Part shown: one piece after another, positions 53,513 through 63,012 of the stretch | Numbering within the stretch: position 1 is the first letter of the stretch | Layout of the letters: each line of letters opens with the position of its first letter | Assembly (NCBI RefSeq): GCF_001278805.1 | Contig: NZ_CP012602.1 | Span: forward strand, 227,001-291,000 | Direction of reading: 5' to 3' | Source of the DNA: Bacillus sp. FJAT-18017 | Lineage (GTDB): Bacteria > Bacillota > Bacilli > Bacillales > Cytobacillaceae | Length of the DNA: 64,000 nt | The notes under the pieces: generated by a model | What the model saw: only the letters and a program-made list of their open reading frames with translations | What the model was told of the DNA's origin: nothing | Databases searched by the model: none | Program-made: the position numbers and the translations under genes

Positions 53513-55676
53513 TCTTGCGGTGCTGGCTGCCCTGTTACTGGGCGCAGGCTTGAGCGGGGTTATGACATTCTTGCAATATAGCAAAACCTATTTTGGAAAT
53601 AGCTTTTTTGAAACTTCGGATTTTCGGGCGATTCAAGGTTCGTTTATCGATAGCTTGAATATGCTTGAGGTAAACGGACTCACGAAAGAGGAAGCCTTGA
53701 AACAGTTGAAGGTGCAAGATAGTGACATTCAATCTGCCCGCAAGGAAAAATATAATCTCGATACCCAGATACAAGAAATTCATGATGAATACTACTATCA
53801 AATAGAAGAGGCAAACCGTTCAGGCGAAAAAGAGAAGGCTGCCGAGCTTGAGAATGAGCGGGATAGGGAAATTTCCAATATGGAGCGTTTCTTCAAAGAT
53901 GATGAGTATGTCCGGGCGATTCTGATGAAGCAGAAGGTAAGAAAACTGGAAACCTATTATGCAAACCTTAAGATTATTGCGCTAGAGCTCGAACGGGGAA
54001 AACAGGCGTTTAACTATTACTTTGAAGATGTATCGAGCGGAAGAGCTTATACAAATATTTCTGCAGATAATATGAATGAGGCCAGAGACAAAATCAGTAA
54101 GGAAAGTTCGCTTTATTCTAAACAAGTGAATACACTGGTCTATCCTAACGGCCCTCCTGGAATACATTTTGATGAAAAACAACTGAGCGGATATATTGGT
54201 GTGGCTGCTGATACCCCTGAGAACCATGCGATTATGGCCAGCTATAACCATTTTAAGAAAATGCAGATATCATTTTATAGTAATATACTTATTGGATTCG
54301 TTTCACTTATTGCAAGTCTAGTTATTTTCTCTAAATATCTACTTGCGAAAGAGAGAAATTTCTCGAAAATTCTCAAAGCTATTCCAATTGATGTGATGGT
54401 TTTGGTATCCGGATTGGCTACCATTGCATTTGTAATTTCTCTCTTTGATAATCGACATAGTTTCTTCGTATATGTAGGCGCTCCATTAATTGGGACATTT
54501 ATAAAGTCAGTCCTCATAGGAATTCCCGCGGCACTTATTGTTTTGCTCGCTACGGCTCTCTATAAAAGAATGAGTGATCCGGAGTTTCTGTCGAAGGACA
54601 TTAAGGGAAGTCTCGTAGGTAAAGGATATCACGTACTAAAGGAAGCATTCCTTCATTGGGAAATAGGCACACAAATCCTCGCTTTGCTGGCCGTTATTGT
54701 TGGATTCATTCCAATCACTGCCTTTATATTCGGAAGGAATCAATATATTTATATAATCAAGCATGACGGGCTTTTTGGGGTATATGCAGTTCTCCTCGTT
54801 GCTATAGCAGTGCCAATAATATATCTTATTCTGAAATATGCTGGACAGTTCAATCGGATACTGGTGATGACAGATGAACTAGCCAAGGGCACTATCGGAA
54901 AAGACCTTGTAATCTCAGGAAACTCACCACTGAGCAGACTGGCTAGAAATATTAATAGTGTAAAGCAGGAAGTAAAGGAGTCTCATAAGGAACAGGTTAA
55001 GAGCGAGCGGCTAAAGACGGAGTTAATAACGAATGTGAGCCACGATTTGCGGACACCGCTAACATCGATTATTACCTACACAGAACTATTAAAGATGCCC
55101 CAATTGGCAGAGGAAGAGCGGGAATCATATATAGAAATAATTGACAGGAAATCAAAAAGGTTAAAGGTGTTGATCGATGATCTTTTTGAAGCGTCAAAAA
55201 TGGCAAGCGGGGCAATTGAATTGGTAAGGACTAAGGTTGACCTTGTCCAGTTATTGAATCAGTCCCTTGCCGAGCACGATGAGAATATACAGGATTCAGG
55301 ATTAGTTTTCCGAGTTTCACTCCCGGAACACCCCGTATATGCTGTAGTGGATGGCCAAAAAATATGGAGGGTTTTTGACAATCTCATTCTTAATATCCTG
55401 AAATATACGCAAGAGGGAACTCGTGTTTATTTAGCTGCCAGACAGGAAGGCAATTTAGCTTGGATTACCTTCAAGAATATCTCAAAGTATGAATTGAATG
55501 GAAATGGCGAGGAACTTTTTGAGCGATTTAAACGGGGGGACACTTCCCGCCATACAGAGGGTTCTGGCCTGGGCCTTGCCATTGCCAAGTCTATTATTGA
55601 TCTTCATGATGGAAGAATGGATATCGAAACCGATGGTGACTTGTTCAAAGTTACAATTGAACTAGAAATAGAATAA
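53490..55676 (+). CDS. Multi-pass sensor histidine kinase
   Basis: The 728-residue kinase has an N-terminal helix (about 8-28), a ~230-residue extracytoplasmic coiled-coil region rich in Glu/Lys, and about six further helices (about 260-460). Then come HAMP-like coils, the phospho-histidine in NVSHDLRTPLT (His518) and an HATPase domain ending in GSGLGLAIAKSI. The start is TTG at 53490 inside the regulator gene; GTG at 53520 is an alternative. The stimulus is unknown. It is much longer than a typical VanS-type partner because of the large sensor and membrane part. Confidence 0.9.
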   Translation: MATKWKNSLAVLAALLLGAGLSGVMTFLQYSKTYFGNSFFETSDFRAIQGSFIDSLNMLEVNGLTKEEALKQLKVQDSDIQSARKEKYNLDTQIQEIHDEYYYQIEEANRSGEKEKAAELENERDREISNMERFFKDDEYVRAILMKQKVRKLETYYANLKIIALELERGKQAFNYYFEDVSSGRAYTNISADNMNEARDKISKESSLYSKQVNTLVYPNGPPGIHFDEKQLSGYIGVAADTPENHAIMASYNHFKKMQISFYSNILIGFVSLIASLVIFSKYLLAKERNFSKILKAIPIDVMVLVSGLATIAFVISLFDNRHSFFVYVGAPLIGTFIKSVLIGIPAALIVLLATALYKRMSDPEFLSKDIKGSLVGKGYHVLKEAFLHWEIGTQILALLAVIVGFIPITAFIFGRNQYIYIIKHDGLFGVYAVLLVAIAVPIIYLILKYAGQFNRILVMTDELAKGTIGKDLVISGNSPLSRLARNINSVKQEVKESHKEQVKSERLKTELITNVSHDLRTPLTSIITYTELLKMPQLAEEERESYIEIIDRKSKRLKVLIDDLFEASKMASGAIELVRTKVDLVQLLNQSLAEHDENIQDSGLVFRVSLPEHPVYAVVDGQKIWRVFDNLILNILKYTQEGTRVYLAARQEGNLAWITFKNISKYELNGNGEELFERFKRGDTSRHTEGSGLGLAIAKSIIDLHDGRMDIETDGDLFKVTIELEIE

Positions 55677-55681
55677 GCGGA

Positions 55682-55716
55682 AAAGGAGCAGGCAATTAGA
55701 GATGCCTGCTCCTTTT
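55682..55716 (+). terminator. Terminator after the kinase gene
   Basis: A perfect 13-bp stem, AAAGGAGCAGGCA with TGCCTGCTCCTTT, has an 8-nt loop and a T-rich tail. Confidence 0.92.
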
Positions 55717-55828
55717 TAGTTTCAATGGAAAATAACGGTGCCTGCGATTTAGATTTTAAAAGCCATTTAACTGGGTATAAGGGAGTAAAAGTGAAATGAT
55801 TTTTATTTACTCCAAGGAGGAACAACAG

Positions 55829-56680
55829 ATGCAATGGAAAGGAAGACAAGGAAGTTCCAATGTTGAAGATAGACGAGGTATGGGTGGAGGCGGAAAACTT
55901 CTCGGCGGTGGGATTGGCGGGCTTGTGCTGGTTTTAATCATGACTTTTCTTGGTGGAGGGGACCTTGGAAGCCTTTTAAATGGCATGGGGGGCGGTACCG
56001 GACTGCAATCCCCAGCACCATACCAGGAAACAGCTGAAGAGCAGGAACTCGCTGATTTTGTTTCAGTTGTCCTGGCAGATACAGAGCAAGTTTGGTCCGA
56101 GATATTCAGGGAACAGGGGCTCGAATATAAAGAGCCAACATTGGTGTTATATACAGGAAGTGTTCAGTCAGCGTGTGGTTCGGCTAGTTCGGCTGTTGGA
56201 CCGTTTTATTGCCCTGGAGATCAAAAGCTGTATATTGATTTAAGCTTCTATCAAGATTTGCAGACAAAGTTTAAGGCGCCGGGTGATTTTGCAATGGCCT
56301 ATGTTGTCGCGCACGAAGTAGGGCACCATGTTCAGACATTGCTTGGACAAAGTGATAAATTGGCTGCTCAGCGCCAGAGGTTGAATGAGAAGCAATTCAA
56401 CCAATATCAGGTTCGCTTTGAGCTGCAGGCCGACTACTATGCAGGTGTTTTTGCCCATCATGCACAAGGAATGGGATACCTGGAAGAGGGAGATCTTGAG
56501 GAAGCCTTAAATGCCGCAATGGCAGTTGGTGATGATACCATTCAAAAACGATCGCAAGGTTATGTGGTTCCAGACAGTTTTACACATGGAACATCTGAGC
56601 AAAGGAAGAGATGGTTTTACAAGGGCTATGAAGCAGGAAATTTGGATAAAGGAGATACCTTTAACGCAAGAAATCTTTAA
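55829..56680 (+). CDS. Neutral zinc metallopeptidase, YpfJ family
   Basis: The 283-residue protein has a Gly-rich segment, one membrane helix (LLGGGIGGLVLVLIMTFLGGG, about 30-50) and a zinc motif HEVGHH (His162, Glu163, His166) with the third-ligand region in ELQADYYAGVFAHHA. This is the KPN_00944/YpfJ family of unknown substrate. I chose ATG at 55829 (MQWKGRQGSS) after AAGGAGG rather than the upstream ATG at 55796. Confidence 0.9.
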   Translation: MQWKGRQGSSNVEDRRGMGGGGKLLGGGIGGLVLVLIMTFLGGGDLGSLLNGMGGGTGLQSPAPYQETAEEQELADFVSVVLADTEQVWSEIFREQGLEYKEPTLVLYTGSVQSACGSASSAVGPFYCPGDQKLYIDLSFYQDLQTKFKAPGDFAMAYVVAHEVGHHVQTLLGQSDKLAAQRQRLNEKQFNQYQVRFELQADYYAGVFAHHAQGMGYLEEGDLEEALNAAMAVGDDTIQKRSQGYVVPDSFTHGTSEQRKRWFYKGYEAGNLDKGDTFNARNL

Positions 56681-56718
56681 CCAATAAAATATATGGCTAT
56701 AGAAAGGAGAGTTTCGTT

Positions 56719-57219
56719 ATGTCAGCGAATGAACGTTCATTTTTCCTTAAGGACGATGGACGGATTCCAAACAATCAAGAATTGCCAGTGATTATCTATG
56801 AGGGCATCTTTAGTGATAATCCCAATGATATTGTAGCGACATTCAACCGCCATAATTGGACAGGCAGCTGGTCTGGAGGTATTTATGATTATCATCATTA
56901 TCACTCCAATACCCATGAAGCTTTAGGCGTAAGGTCTGGCCAGGCAACAATTCTGCTAGGCGGTGATTCAGGGGAACGTCTGGAAGTCAAAGCTGGGGAT
57001 GTTGTCCTGCTTCCGGCTGGAACCGGCCATCAGCTTGTAGAAGCAAGTGAGGAGTTCGAAGTCATTGGCGCATATCCAAATGGGATGACCCCTAATATAG
57101 TCCAGCAGGATCCGGCCAAGCGGGCTCAAGCTCTCCAGGAAATTCAGAATGTTCCTGTACCGGAAACTGATCCGGTTTATGGCGATAATGGTCCGCTCCT
57201 TAGGAAGTGGGTTAAATAG
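56719..57219 (+). CDS. Cupin-domain protein (YjlB-like)
   Basis: The 166-residue single-domain cupin has motif 1 in YHHYHSNTHEALGV and motif 2 in GDVVLLPAGTGHQ, suggesting a metal-binding beta barrel. The end (ETDPVYGDNGPLLRKW) is like Bacillus YjlB. Enzymatic role is not known. It follows AAAGGAG. Confidence 0.85.
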   Translation: MSANERSFFLKDDGRIPNNQELPVIIYEGIFSDNPNDIVATFNRHNWTGSWSGGIYDYHHYHSNTHEALGVRSGQATILLGGDSGERLEVKAGDVVLLPAGTGHQLVEASEEFEVIGAYPNGMTPNIVQQDPAKRAQALQEIQNVPVPETDPVYGDNGPLLRKWVK

Positions 57220-57228
57220 ATATTGAAA

Positions 57229-57262
57229 AACACGATGAGATGTCCTCATCGTGTTTTTCGTA
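57229..57262 (+). terminator. Terminator after the cupin gene
   Basis: An 11-bp stem, AACACGATGAG with CTCATCGTGTT, is followed by T4C. It also abuts the end of the convergent membrane-protein gene. Confidence 0.87.
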
Positions 57263-58957
57263 TTATTCTAATCCTTCAATCCTCATCTCTTTAACAGTCA
57301 GGAAAGTTTCACCTGTATCGAGATAGGTAATAACGACCTTGTCTCCCTCTTTCAGATAAATAGCAAGCGGAAGCCGTTCGGATGAGAGAATAAAGTTTTG
57401 GCGATTATCAAGCAGGAACGATACAGCAGTGTAGTCTCCTGACTTTTCCTTATATACACGGAGGACCGTACCGCTTACTTGCTTTTCTTCAGCTTGGGAA
57501 CTGCCATCAACACCGCCGCCGCCTCGTTGGAGGGCAAGTTTATATTGGCGGAGAGCATCATTCGGTGTTGTACCGTATACAGAGATCTCTGGATTTGCAG
57601 CTGAGACAATAAAGTAATTTTGCAAAAAGCCGTTTGAATCAAGGACAGGTGTAAGCCAGCTGGCTTCTCCATAGAAGTTATATAAGACTGGCATCCGGCC
57701 CTTCCACTTCTTTTCAATGAATTTTTTCTCAATAATTTGCAAGGCACCTTCGGAATCCATATACGATTCTTCAAGGTTGCCCGTATAATAGGTGGCATCC
57801 CCGCTACGTGAGTCTGTCAGTGAATAGCCGAGCATTGAATCGACGCCTTCCTTGGGGCTAGTGAAGTCGGTGAAATAATACATAGCTCCGTTTTCATCAA
57901 AGATTGGAGTCACATTAGCTTCGGTTCCCTCATCCGAAGGAAGCTTCACATCTGTTTTTCCAAACACGCTGTTCCAAAATCCATGTATATATTTGCCGAA
58001 ATAGCTGTTTTGCAGGCTCACAACTTCAGGTGAAACAGAACCATCTATGAATGCGGGTGCATCCTTTAATAAAAAGTCTTCGGTCTTGCCGCTTAAAGGA
58101 TCAACGACAACTATGCCTTTAACAGAAAATCCATTTCTTGCTGAAATGAAATTACCATATGAACGGATATAATAAGGTTTGCCTTCCTCATCGATTTCAA
58201 GCTGGACATCGCCTTTAAAAATATAATCTGGATACTGCATCCTGATATGGCGTTCAATACTTTTGCCGAAATAAGACGAAGGGGTATAAATCATATCGGA
58301 TTTTACGAATTTCGGGTTTGCTGTTGAGTCTGTTGCACTTAGGGTAAAGTAGCCTGGTGTTTTATCGCCATTGAACCATTTGAAAAATCCAGAAAACTCA
58401 ACAGGAGCAATATAAACATACTCATTATTTATCTTTTGAATCTGCAGGCTCCCAAGTTCGTAGTAGCTGGTATTTGGTACTTGGCCAAACGCTTTCCTCA
58501 TTTTATTCCGGGCAAATTGAGGCGGGACACTTGCGGGCGTCTTTGTTTCATCAAAGGTCTTTATCTCGGTCTGCTGCTCCATTTTTGCAGTTTCGAACTT
58601 TTCATCAGCATTAAATAGAAAAGCTGTCATGAAATAAAATCCAAGCAAAAGGCCTGCGATAAAGATTAAGGATTTTACAAGTTGTTCCTTTCCCCGGGCA
58701 AGCAGAGCACCTAAAGCAGAGATGAGGATGAGAAATGGCCAGAAGGAAGAGAAGTTCCTATCCAGATTAGTTATATAATAATAAATAAAAATAACTATTG
58801 TAAAAATGATTGCTATTCCTGCCAGGATTCCCAATCCAGGCTTGTAGTCCTTCTTAGCCGTTTTTGCCTTTGCTGCAGGCTGGGTTGCGGTAAATGGAAA
58901 AATAAGAATTGATGCCAGCAACCCGAAAATCAATGAAAAAATATAGATATTCCCCAT
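57263..58957 (-). CDS. Membrane protein of unknown function
   Basis: The 564-residue protein has four helices in the first ~135 residues (residues 3-20, 45-65, 73-90, 98-118). A long soluble region follows, rich in beta structure (SYYELGSLQIQKINNEYVYIAPVEF; PGYFTLSATDS). A C-terminal small domain (SGTVLRVYKEKSGDYTAVSFLLDN) looks like an OB/SH3-type fold. The start is ATG at 58957 after AAAGGAGCC; a longer frame runs into the intergenic region. I recognise no family. It may be an envelope-associated protein. Confidence 0.75.
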   Translation of the reverse strand: MGNIYIFSLIFGLLASILIFPFTATQPAAKAKTAKKDYKPGLGILAGIAIIFTIVIFIYYYITNLDRNFSSFWPFLILISALGALLARGKEQLVKSLIFIAGLLLGFYFMTAFLFNADEKFETAKMEQQTEIKTFDETKTPASVPPQFARNKMRKAFGQVPNTSYYELGSLQIQKINNEYVYIAPVEFSGFFKWFNGDKTPGYFTLSATDSTANPKFVKSDMIYTPSSYFGKSIERHIRMQYPDYIFKGDVQLEIDEEGKPYYIRSYGNFISARNGFSVKGIVVVDPLSGKTEDFLLKDAPAFIDGSVSPEVVSLQNSYFGKYIHGFWNSVFGKTDVKLPSDEGTEANVTPIFDENGAMYYFTDFTSPKEGVDSMLGYSLTDSRSGDATYYTGNLEESYMDSEGALQIIEKKFIEKKWKGRMPVLYNFYGEASWLTPVLDSNGFLQNYFIVSAANPEISVYGTTPNDALRQYKLALQRGGGGVDGSSQAEEKQVSGTVLRVYKEKSGDYTAVSFLLDNRQNFILSSERLPLAIYLKEGDKVVITYLDTGETFLTVKEMRIEGLE

Positions 58958-59079
58958 GGTGGCTCCTTTCAATACAACTGACTTGTAACAAGTAATACGT
59001 ATGATGATATAAAAAGATTCAGATTTAGCCCGGGCAAAAGAAAAAGGCTTTCCCTTAAACCGGAAAGCCATTGTTATAT

Positions 59080-59799
59080 TTATTCACTCAGATCCACGTT
59101 ATGGTATACTTGGCGGACATCTTCAAGGTCCTCAAGGGCATCAATCATTTTCTCGAATTTGGCTAACGCATCCCCATCTAGTGCCACATCAGTTTGGGCG
59201 AGCATAGTGAGTTCGGCAATAGTGAATTCGGTGATGCCAGCCTGTTTAAATGCTTCCTGTACTGCATGGAATTGGTCAGGCTCGGCATAGACAATGACAG
59301 AGTCTTCCTCTTCAATGATATCCCGTACATCCACATCAGCTTCCATAAGAAGCTCGAGTACCTCATCAGAAGTCTTACCTTCGATACCAAAGACCGCTGT
59401 AGCATCAAACATGTAAGAAACAGACCCGCTTACACCCATATTGCCGCCATTTTTTCCAAAGGCAGCACGGACATCTGAGGCCGTACGATTGACGTTGTTG
59501 GTCAAAGCATCTACGATGACCATGGAGCCGCTCGGACCAAAGCCTTCATACCGCAGCTCGGTGTAGGCTTCTTCGGAACCGCCCTTTGCTTTTTCAATTG
59601 CTTTTTCAATAATATGCTTAGGAACACTGTAGGTCTTAGCCCGTTCAAGAACAACCTTGAGAGCCTGGTTGGACTCGGGGTCAGGTTCTCCTTGCCTTGC
59701 TGCTACATATATTTCACGGCCAAATTTAGCGTAAATACGGCTTGTATTTGCATCTTTTGAAGCCTTTTTTTCTTTAATATTATTCCATTTGCGGCCCAT
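59080..59799 (-). CDS. yeeN: YebC/PmpR-family protein (YeeN)
   Basis: The 239-residue protein matches the YeeN branch of the YebC family ([20 protein letters not shown] at the start; [19 protein letters not shown]). It was long called a transcription factor. YebC-family proteins have also been linked to relief of ribosome stalling at prolines. The start is ATG at 59799; a longer frame from 59847 lacks homology. Confidence 0.93.
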   Translation of the reverse strand: MGRKWNNIKEKKASKDANTSRIYAKFGREIYVAARQGEPDPESNQALKVVLERAKTYSVPKHIIEKAIEKAKGGSEEAYTELRYEGFGPSGSMVIVDALTNNVNRTASDVRAAFGKNGGNMGVSGSVSYMFDATAVFGIEGKTSDEVLELLMEADVDVRDIIEEEDSVIVYAEPDQFHAVQEAFKQAGITEFTIAELTMLAQTDVALDGDALAKFEKMIDALEDLEDVRQVYHNVDLSE

Positions 59800-59917
59800 A
59801 TGGTCACACTCTCTTTCCACAAAAGTAAGCAATGAATGATTGCCCAATAATATAACTAATTACCATCGCCTATTATACCTTAAACTGTCAAATATTTTAA
59901 GTAGCACATAAAGCAAA

Positions 59918-59943
59918 AAGCCATTCCTTTATCGGGAATGGCA
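59918..59943 (-). terminator. Terminator after the diguanylate cyclase gene
   Basis: On the minus strand GCCATTCC pairs with GGAATGGC over 8 bp around a 7-nt loop, followed by T5. Confidence 0.83.
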
Positions 59944-59945
59944 AT

Positions 59946-61199
59946 TTATTTTACCAGAGTTTGTTCATATTCAGTACATTCACTGGAGGCGGTTACCCGG
60001 TTCCTGCCGAGCCGTTTGGCTTCCAAAAGCAGCTGGTCTGCCTGGATATAGCCTTTCTCCATTGAATTTTGGCTTTTCACCTTAAAATAATAAAGACCAA
60101 AAGAAGAAGTATAGGGAATATGTATATGCTCAGACCCAAATTCGGCTTCCACAATTTTTTCATCTAGCCCGTTCAAGATTTTTTCAACCAACTCTTTGCA
60201 TTGAAGATAATTTCGATTGCGAAGGAAAATGGTGAATTCCTCGCCACCGCTTCTGAACAAATTATCGTTACTGTTTAAATAGCTTTTCAATGTGCTGGCA
60301 AAATGTTTAATAACCTGGTCACCTACGGAATGGTTGTAACTATCGTTAATACTTTTGAAATTATCAATATCGGCAACAATAATCGCAATAAATTCCTCCG
60401 TTCCCCCAAGTTCAGCCATTCGCTTGTCCATAAACGCACGGTTGTGGACTCCCGTCAAGAAGTCTGTGTAAGCCATTTGTTCAAATTTATCTCTTTCAAA
60501 TTTATCTTGAATGCTTTGTGATTTTGAGTAAAATGAAAGGCTGACTATGTAATTGAGAATAAATAAGGCAATGAGCATACCCCAGTCAACATCTAACAGA
60601 AATAATAGCAGGAGTCCATTGGTCAGAGCTGTTTTTCCCATATCAAGGACATTCCGGCTTTTAATAAAATCAATTGCTTCCTTTACCGTTCGGATGTCCC
60701 CAAGGAGATAAAAGGCAACGATTAAAAAGACATCTATTACTAAAGATGTTATACCTACAAGCAAGATGATTAACAGCCAAAAGCCAAATGGCATTGCATC
60801 TAGTAGCGGGTAAAGAAAATCAAACAAATAAAACGCAATGGAATACACAATCGTAAAGGCGCCAATGTTGTAAAATGTATCAAATAATTCTTCGGGGTCA
60901 TCCGTTTTTGTATATTTTCGCCTAAAAAATATCAGGAACCGGTAGATGGCCTCAAAAATAAAAAGCCCCATAGGTCCGGCAAAAATACCAAGTGCAAGGC
61001 CATAGTTAATCCCATAATCAAAAGTGGTACTACCGGTTTTGTCTACAATCCGAAGATGCTGATATAACATGGAGAATGCCAAAAATAAAAGCAGCGTTTT
61101 TAAAAACAAGTTTTTATCTATCAATAATCCCTGTGAATAAAAGGAAATAGCCATTGCGGAAAAAAACAAAACAAAATCATAAACTCTTGCTTTCTTCAT
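59946..61199 (-). CDS. Membrane-bound diguanylate cyclase
   Basis: The 417-residue protein has about six membrane helices (residues 1-215), a short coiled coil (SQSIQDKFERDKFEQM) and a GGDEF domain (about 245-405) with the active-site motif GGEEF in RSGGEEFTIFLR. The motif is intact, so c-di-GMP synthesis is likely. The N-terminal part resembles a 5TM/MASE-like sensor. It stands alone. Confidence 0.92.
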   Translation of the reverse strand: MKKARVYDFVLFFSAMAISFYSQGLLIDKNLFLKTLLLFLAFSMLYQHLRIVDKTGSTTFDYGINYGLALGIFAGPMGLFIFEAIYRFLIFFRRKYTKTDDPEELFDTFYNIGAFTIVYSIAFYLFDFLYPLLDAMPFGFWLLIILLVGITSLVIDVFLIVAFYLLGDIRTVKEAIDFIKSRNVLDMGKTALTNGLLLLFLLDVDWGMLIALFILNYIVSLSFYSKSQSIQDKFERDKFEQMAYTDFLTGVHNRAFMDKRMAELGGTEEFIAIIVADIDNFKSINDSYNHSVGDQVIKHFASTLKSYLNSNDNLFRSGGEEFTIFLRNRNYLQCKELVEKILNGLDEKIVEAEFGSEHIHIPYTSSFGLYYFKVKSQNSMEKGYIQADQLLLEAKRLGRNRVTASSECTEYEQTLVK

Positions 61200-61532
61200 T
61201 CCAGTTGTTGCCCCTTCCCGATCCTATGGCTTAATAATACTTTAAAGAGTAAAAGGTTTATAGAGCTATTTTTTGGAGTAATCTGAAAAAATTTTTTCAT
61301 ACGGGAAAAAAGCTTGATTCTATTAATGGTGTTCTCGAATTTTGTCGAACGGTTTACCTGATAATGGATGATTCCCCACCGAATGGCTTCACATGCGATT
61401 TACTTTTTGCTTCTCCATGACAAATTAAAATCCCTTGTGTAAAATTTCATAGAATGTACATTTTCAAAAAAGCCTGAATCTGTAGGTGATACTTACCCGC
61501 CTTTAGGTTCACTATAGAAGGAAAGATGTTGA
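61200..61532. other. Gap between diguanylate cyclase and alkyltransferase-like genes
   Basis: This AT-rich 330-bp divergent region should hold both promoters. I see no ORF, hairpin or operator that I can assign with confidence. Confidence 0.4.
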
Positions 61533-61871
61533 ATGGAGCAGTTTTCTGAACGAGTTATTAAAATCATAAAGGACATACCCCGTGGAAATGTTATGACCTA
61601 TGGGCAAATTGCGAGAGTGGCGGGCAGTCCTCGGGCAGCAAGGCAGGTTGTTAGAATCCTTCACTCCATGAGTGAAAAGTATCAGCTCCCTTGGCACAGG
61701 GTTGTTAATAGCAAAGGAGAAGTGGCAATAAAGGATGAAGAAACCAACATGACCCAGCGCAGGCTCCTTGAAAAGGAAGGCGTTAAATTTTCATTTGGGC
61801 GCGTCGATCTTCAAGCTTCAATTTATTCCCCTTTGGAAGTGGATGGGATGCTATTTTTTGAGGAAGAATAG
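61533..61871 (+). CDS. Alkyltransferase-like protein (ATL)
   Basis: The 112-residue protein has the O6-alkylguanine transferase fold (VIKIIKDIPRGNVMTYGQIARVAGSPRAARQVV), but the active-site PCHRV is PWHRV (Trp54). Trp for Cys is the mark of ATL proteins. They bind O6-alkylguanine without removing the alkyl group and hand the lesion to nucleotide excision repair. The helix-turn-helix arginine finger (AARQV) is kept. Confidence 0.93.
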   Translation: MEQFSERVIKIIKDIPRGNVMTYGQIARVAGSPRAARQVVRILHSMSEKYQLPWHRVVNSKGEVAIKDEETNMTQRRLLEKEGVKFSFGRVDLQASIYSPLEVDGMLFFEEE

Positions 61872-61907
61872 CACGATTATCAATAGAAATATGGTTTAAC
61901 CGTATCC

Positions 61908-61954
61908 TGTAGAATAGACACCAAGTTAAAACAGTCTATTCTATAGGTTTTTTG
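61908..61954 (+). terminator. Terminator after the ATL gene
   Basis: A stem of about 11 bp, GTAGAATAGAC with GTCTATTCTATAG (one base bulged), has a long loop and a T6 tail. Confidence 0.75.
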
Positions 61955-61956
61955 CA

Positions 61957-62103
61957 TTGGAGGCAATTGGTTGGAATATTTTTTCAATTAATGGGAACTT
62001 ATTGCTCATAACAGCCGTATACGTAGGGGTGGGCAGCTTTCATTTGGCCAATAAGGCTCAGGTCTTCAACAGCCAAGGATCTGGAATTAGATATTTAGAA
62101 TAA
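61957..62103 (+). CDS. Possible small membrane protein or remnant
   Basis: A frame open to a TAA at 62101-62103 gives up to 48 residues, with a hydrophobic segment (LLLITAVYVGVG) and a polar tail (NKAQVFNSQGSGIRYLE). It reads like real protein, but no good start codon stands behind the local GGAGG. It may be a small protein with an unusual start or a decayed gene end. It lies just upstream of the NatA-like gene. Confidence 0.3.
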   Translation: MEAIGWNIFSINGNLLLITAVYVGVGSFHLANKAQVFNSQGSGIRYLE

Positions 62104-62127
62104 TAGAGTTGGAAAAGGGGGATCTAC

Positions 62128-63012
62128 ATGGGATTGGAAATTCGCAATCTTACTAAGAGGTATGGGGAAAATGTAGCTGTAAATAATATAAGCCTCGAAT
62201 TGCAGGAAGGCCAGGTACTCGGCCTGCTAGGAAGGAACGGGGCGGGTAAGACGACAACCATTAAGATGATGCTCGGCCTTGTTGGCCGTGATAGCGGAGA
62301 AATCCTTTGGAATGGCCATCCTTTTCACAGAGATGAGTTGTCGATTGGCTACCTTCCCGAAGAACGGGGCCTATACCCTAAAACAAAAGTGTCAGAACAA
62401 TTAAGATACTTTGGTGAACTTGAAGGGCTTAGCAAGAAGAAAGCGATTGAAAGAATAGATTACTGGCTAGAGAAGTTTGAAATCACTGACTATAAAAATA
62501 AGCTTGCAAGTGATCTATCAAAGGGAAACCAGCAGAAAATACAAATTATTGCTACCCTCCTCCATGACCCGGATATCATTATCCTTGATGAGCCTTTCAG
62601 CGGTCTTGACCCAGTCAATGCCACAATGCTTGGGAATGTTATAGAGGAGCTTGTCGCTCTGAAAAAAACAATCATCCTTTCAAGCCATCGAATGGAATCC
62701 ATTGAGATGTTTTGTGAGAATGTCTGCCTAATGAAGCAAGGAAATATTGAAGTAGCTGGCAAATTACAGAAGGTCAAGGATGATTACGGCTATAAAAATC
62801 TCAAAATCACTTCAGCTCAGAAGCTTGAACCTGTCTTCGGCAAATTCAATTTGCCATTTGAGAAGAATGGCAATGTGTACATAGCAAAGGTACATAACGA
62901 AAAGGAAGGTATGGATATCTTGAATGCAGCCGCATCCACTGGGATCACACTGCAAAACTTTTCGCTGCTAGAGCCTACACTGCATCAAATCTTTGTCGAG
63001 AGGGTGGGTTAA
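62128..63012 (+). CDS. NatA-type ABC exporter ATPase
   Basis: The 294-residue ATPase has Walker A GRNGAGKTT, signature LSKGNQQK, Walker B IIILDEPFSGLDP and H-loop SSHRM, with a ~70-residue C-terminal extension ending in LEPTLHQIFVERVG. This fits NatA/YhaQ-type exporters (Na+ or drug extrusion). The start is ATG at 62128 after AAAAGGGGG. The permease gene follows without a gap. Confidence 0.9.
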   Translation: MGLEIRNLTKRYGENVAVNNISLELQEGQVLGLLGRNGAGKTTTIKMMLGLVGRDSGEILWNGHPFHRDELSIGYLPEERGLYPKTKVSEQLRYFGELEGLSKKKAIERIDYWLEKFEITDYKNKLASDLSKGNQQKIQIIATLLHDPDIIILDEPFSGLDPVNATMLGNVIEELVALKKTIILSSHRMESIEMFCENVCLMKQGNIEVAGKLQKVKDDYGYKNLKITSAQKLEPVFGKFNLPFEKNGNVYIAKVHNEKEGMDILNAAASTGITLQNFSLLEPTLHQIFVERVG

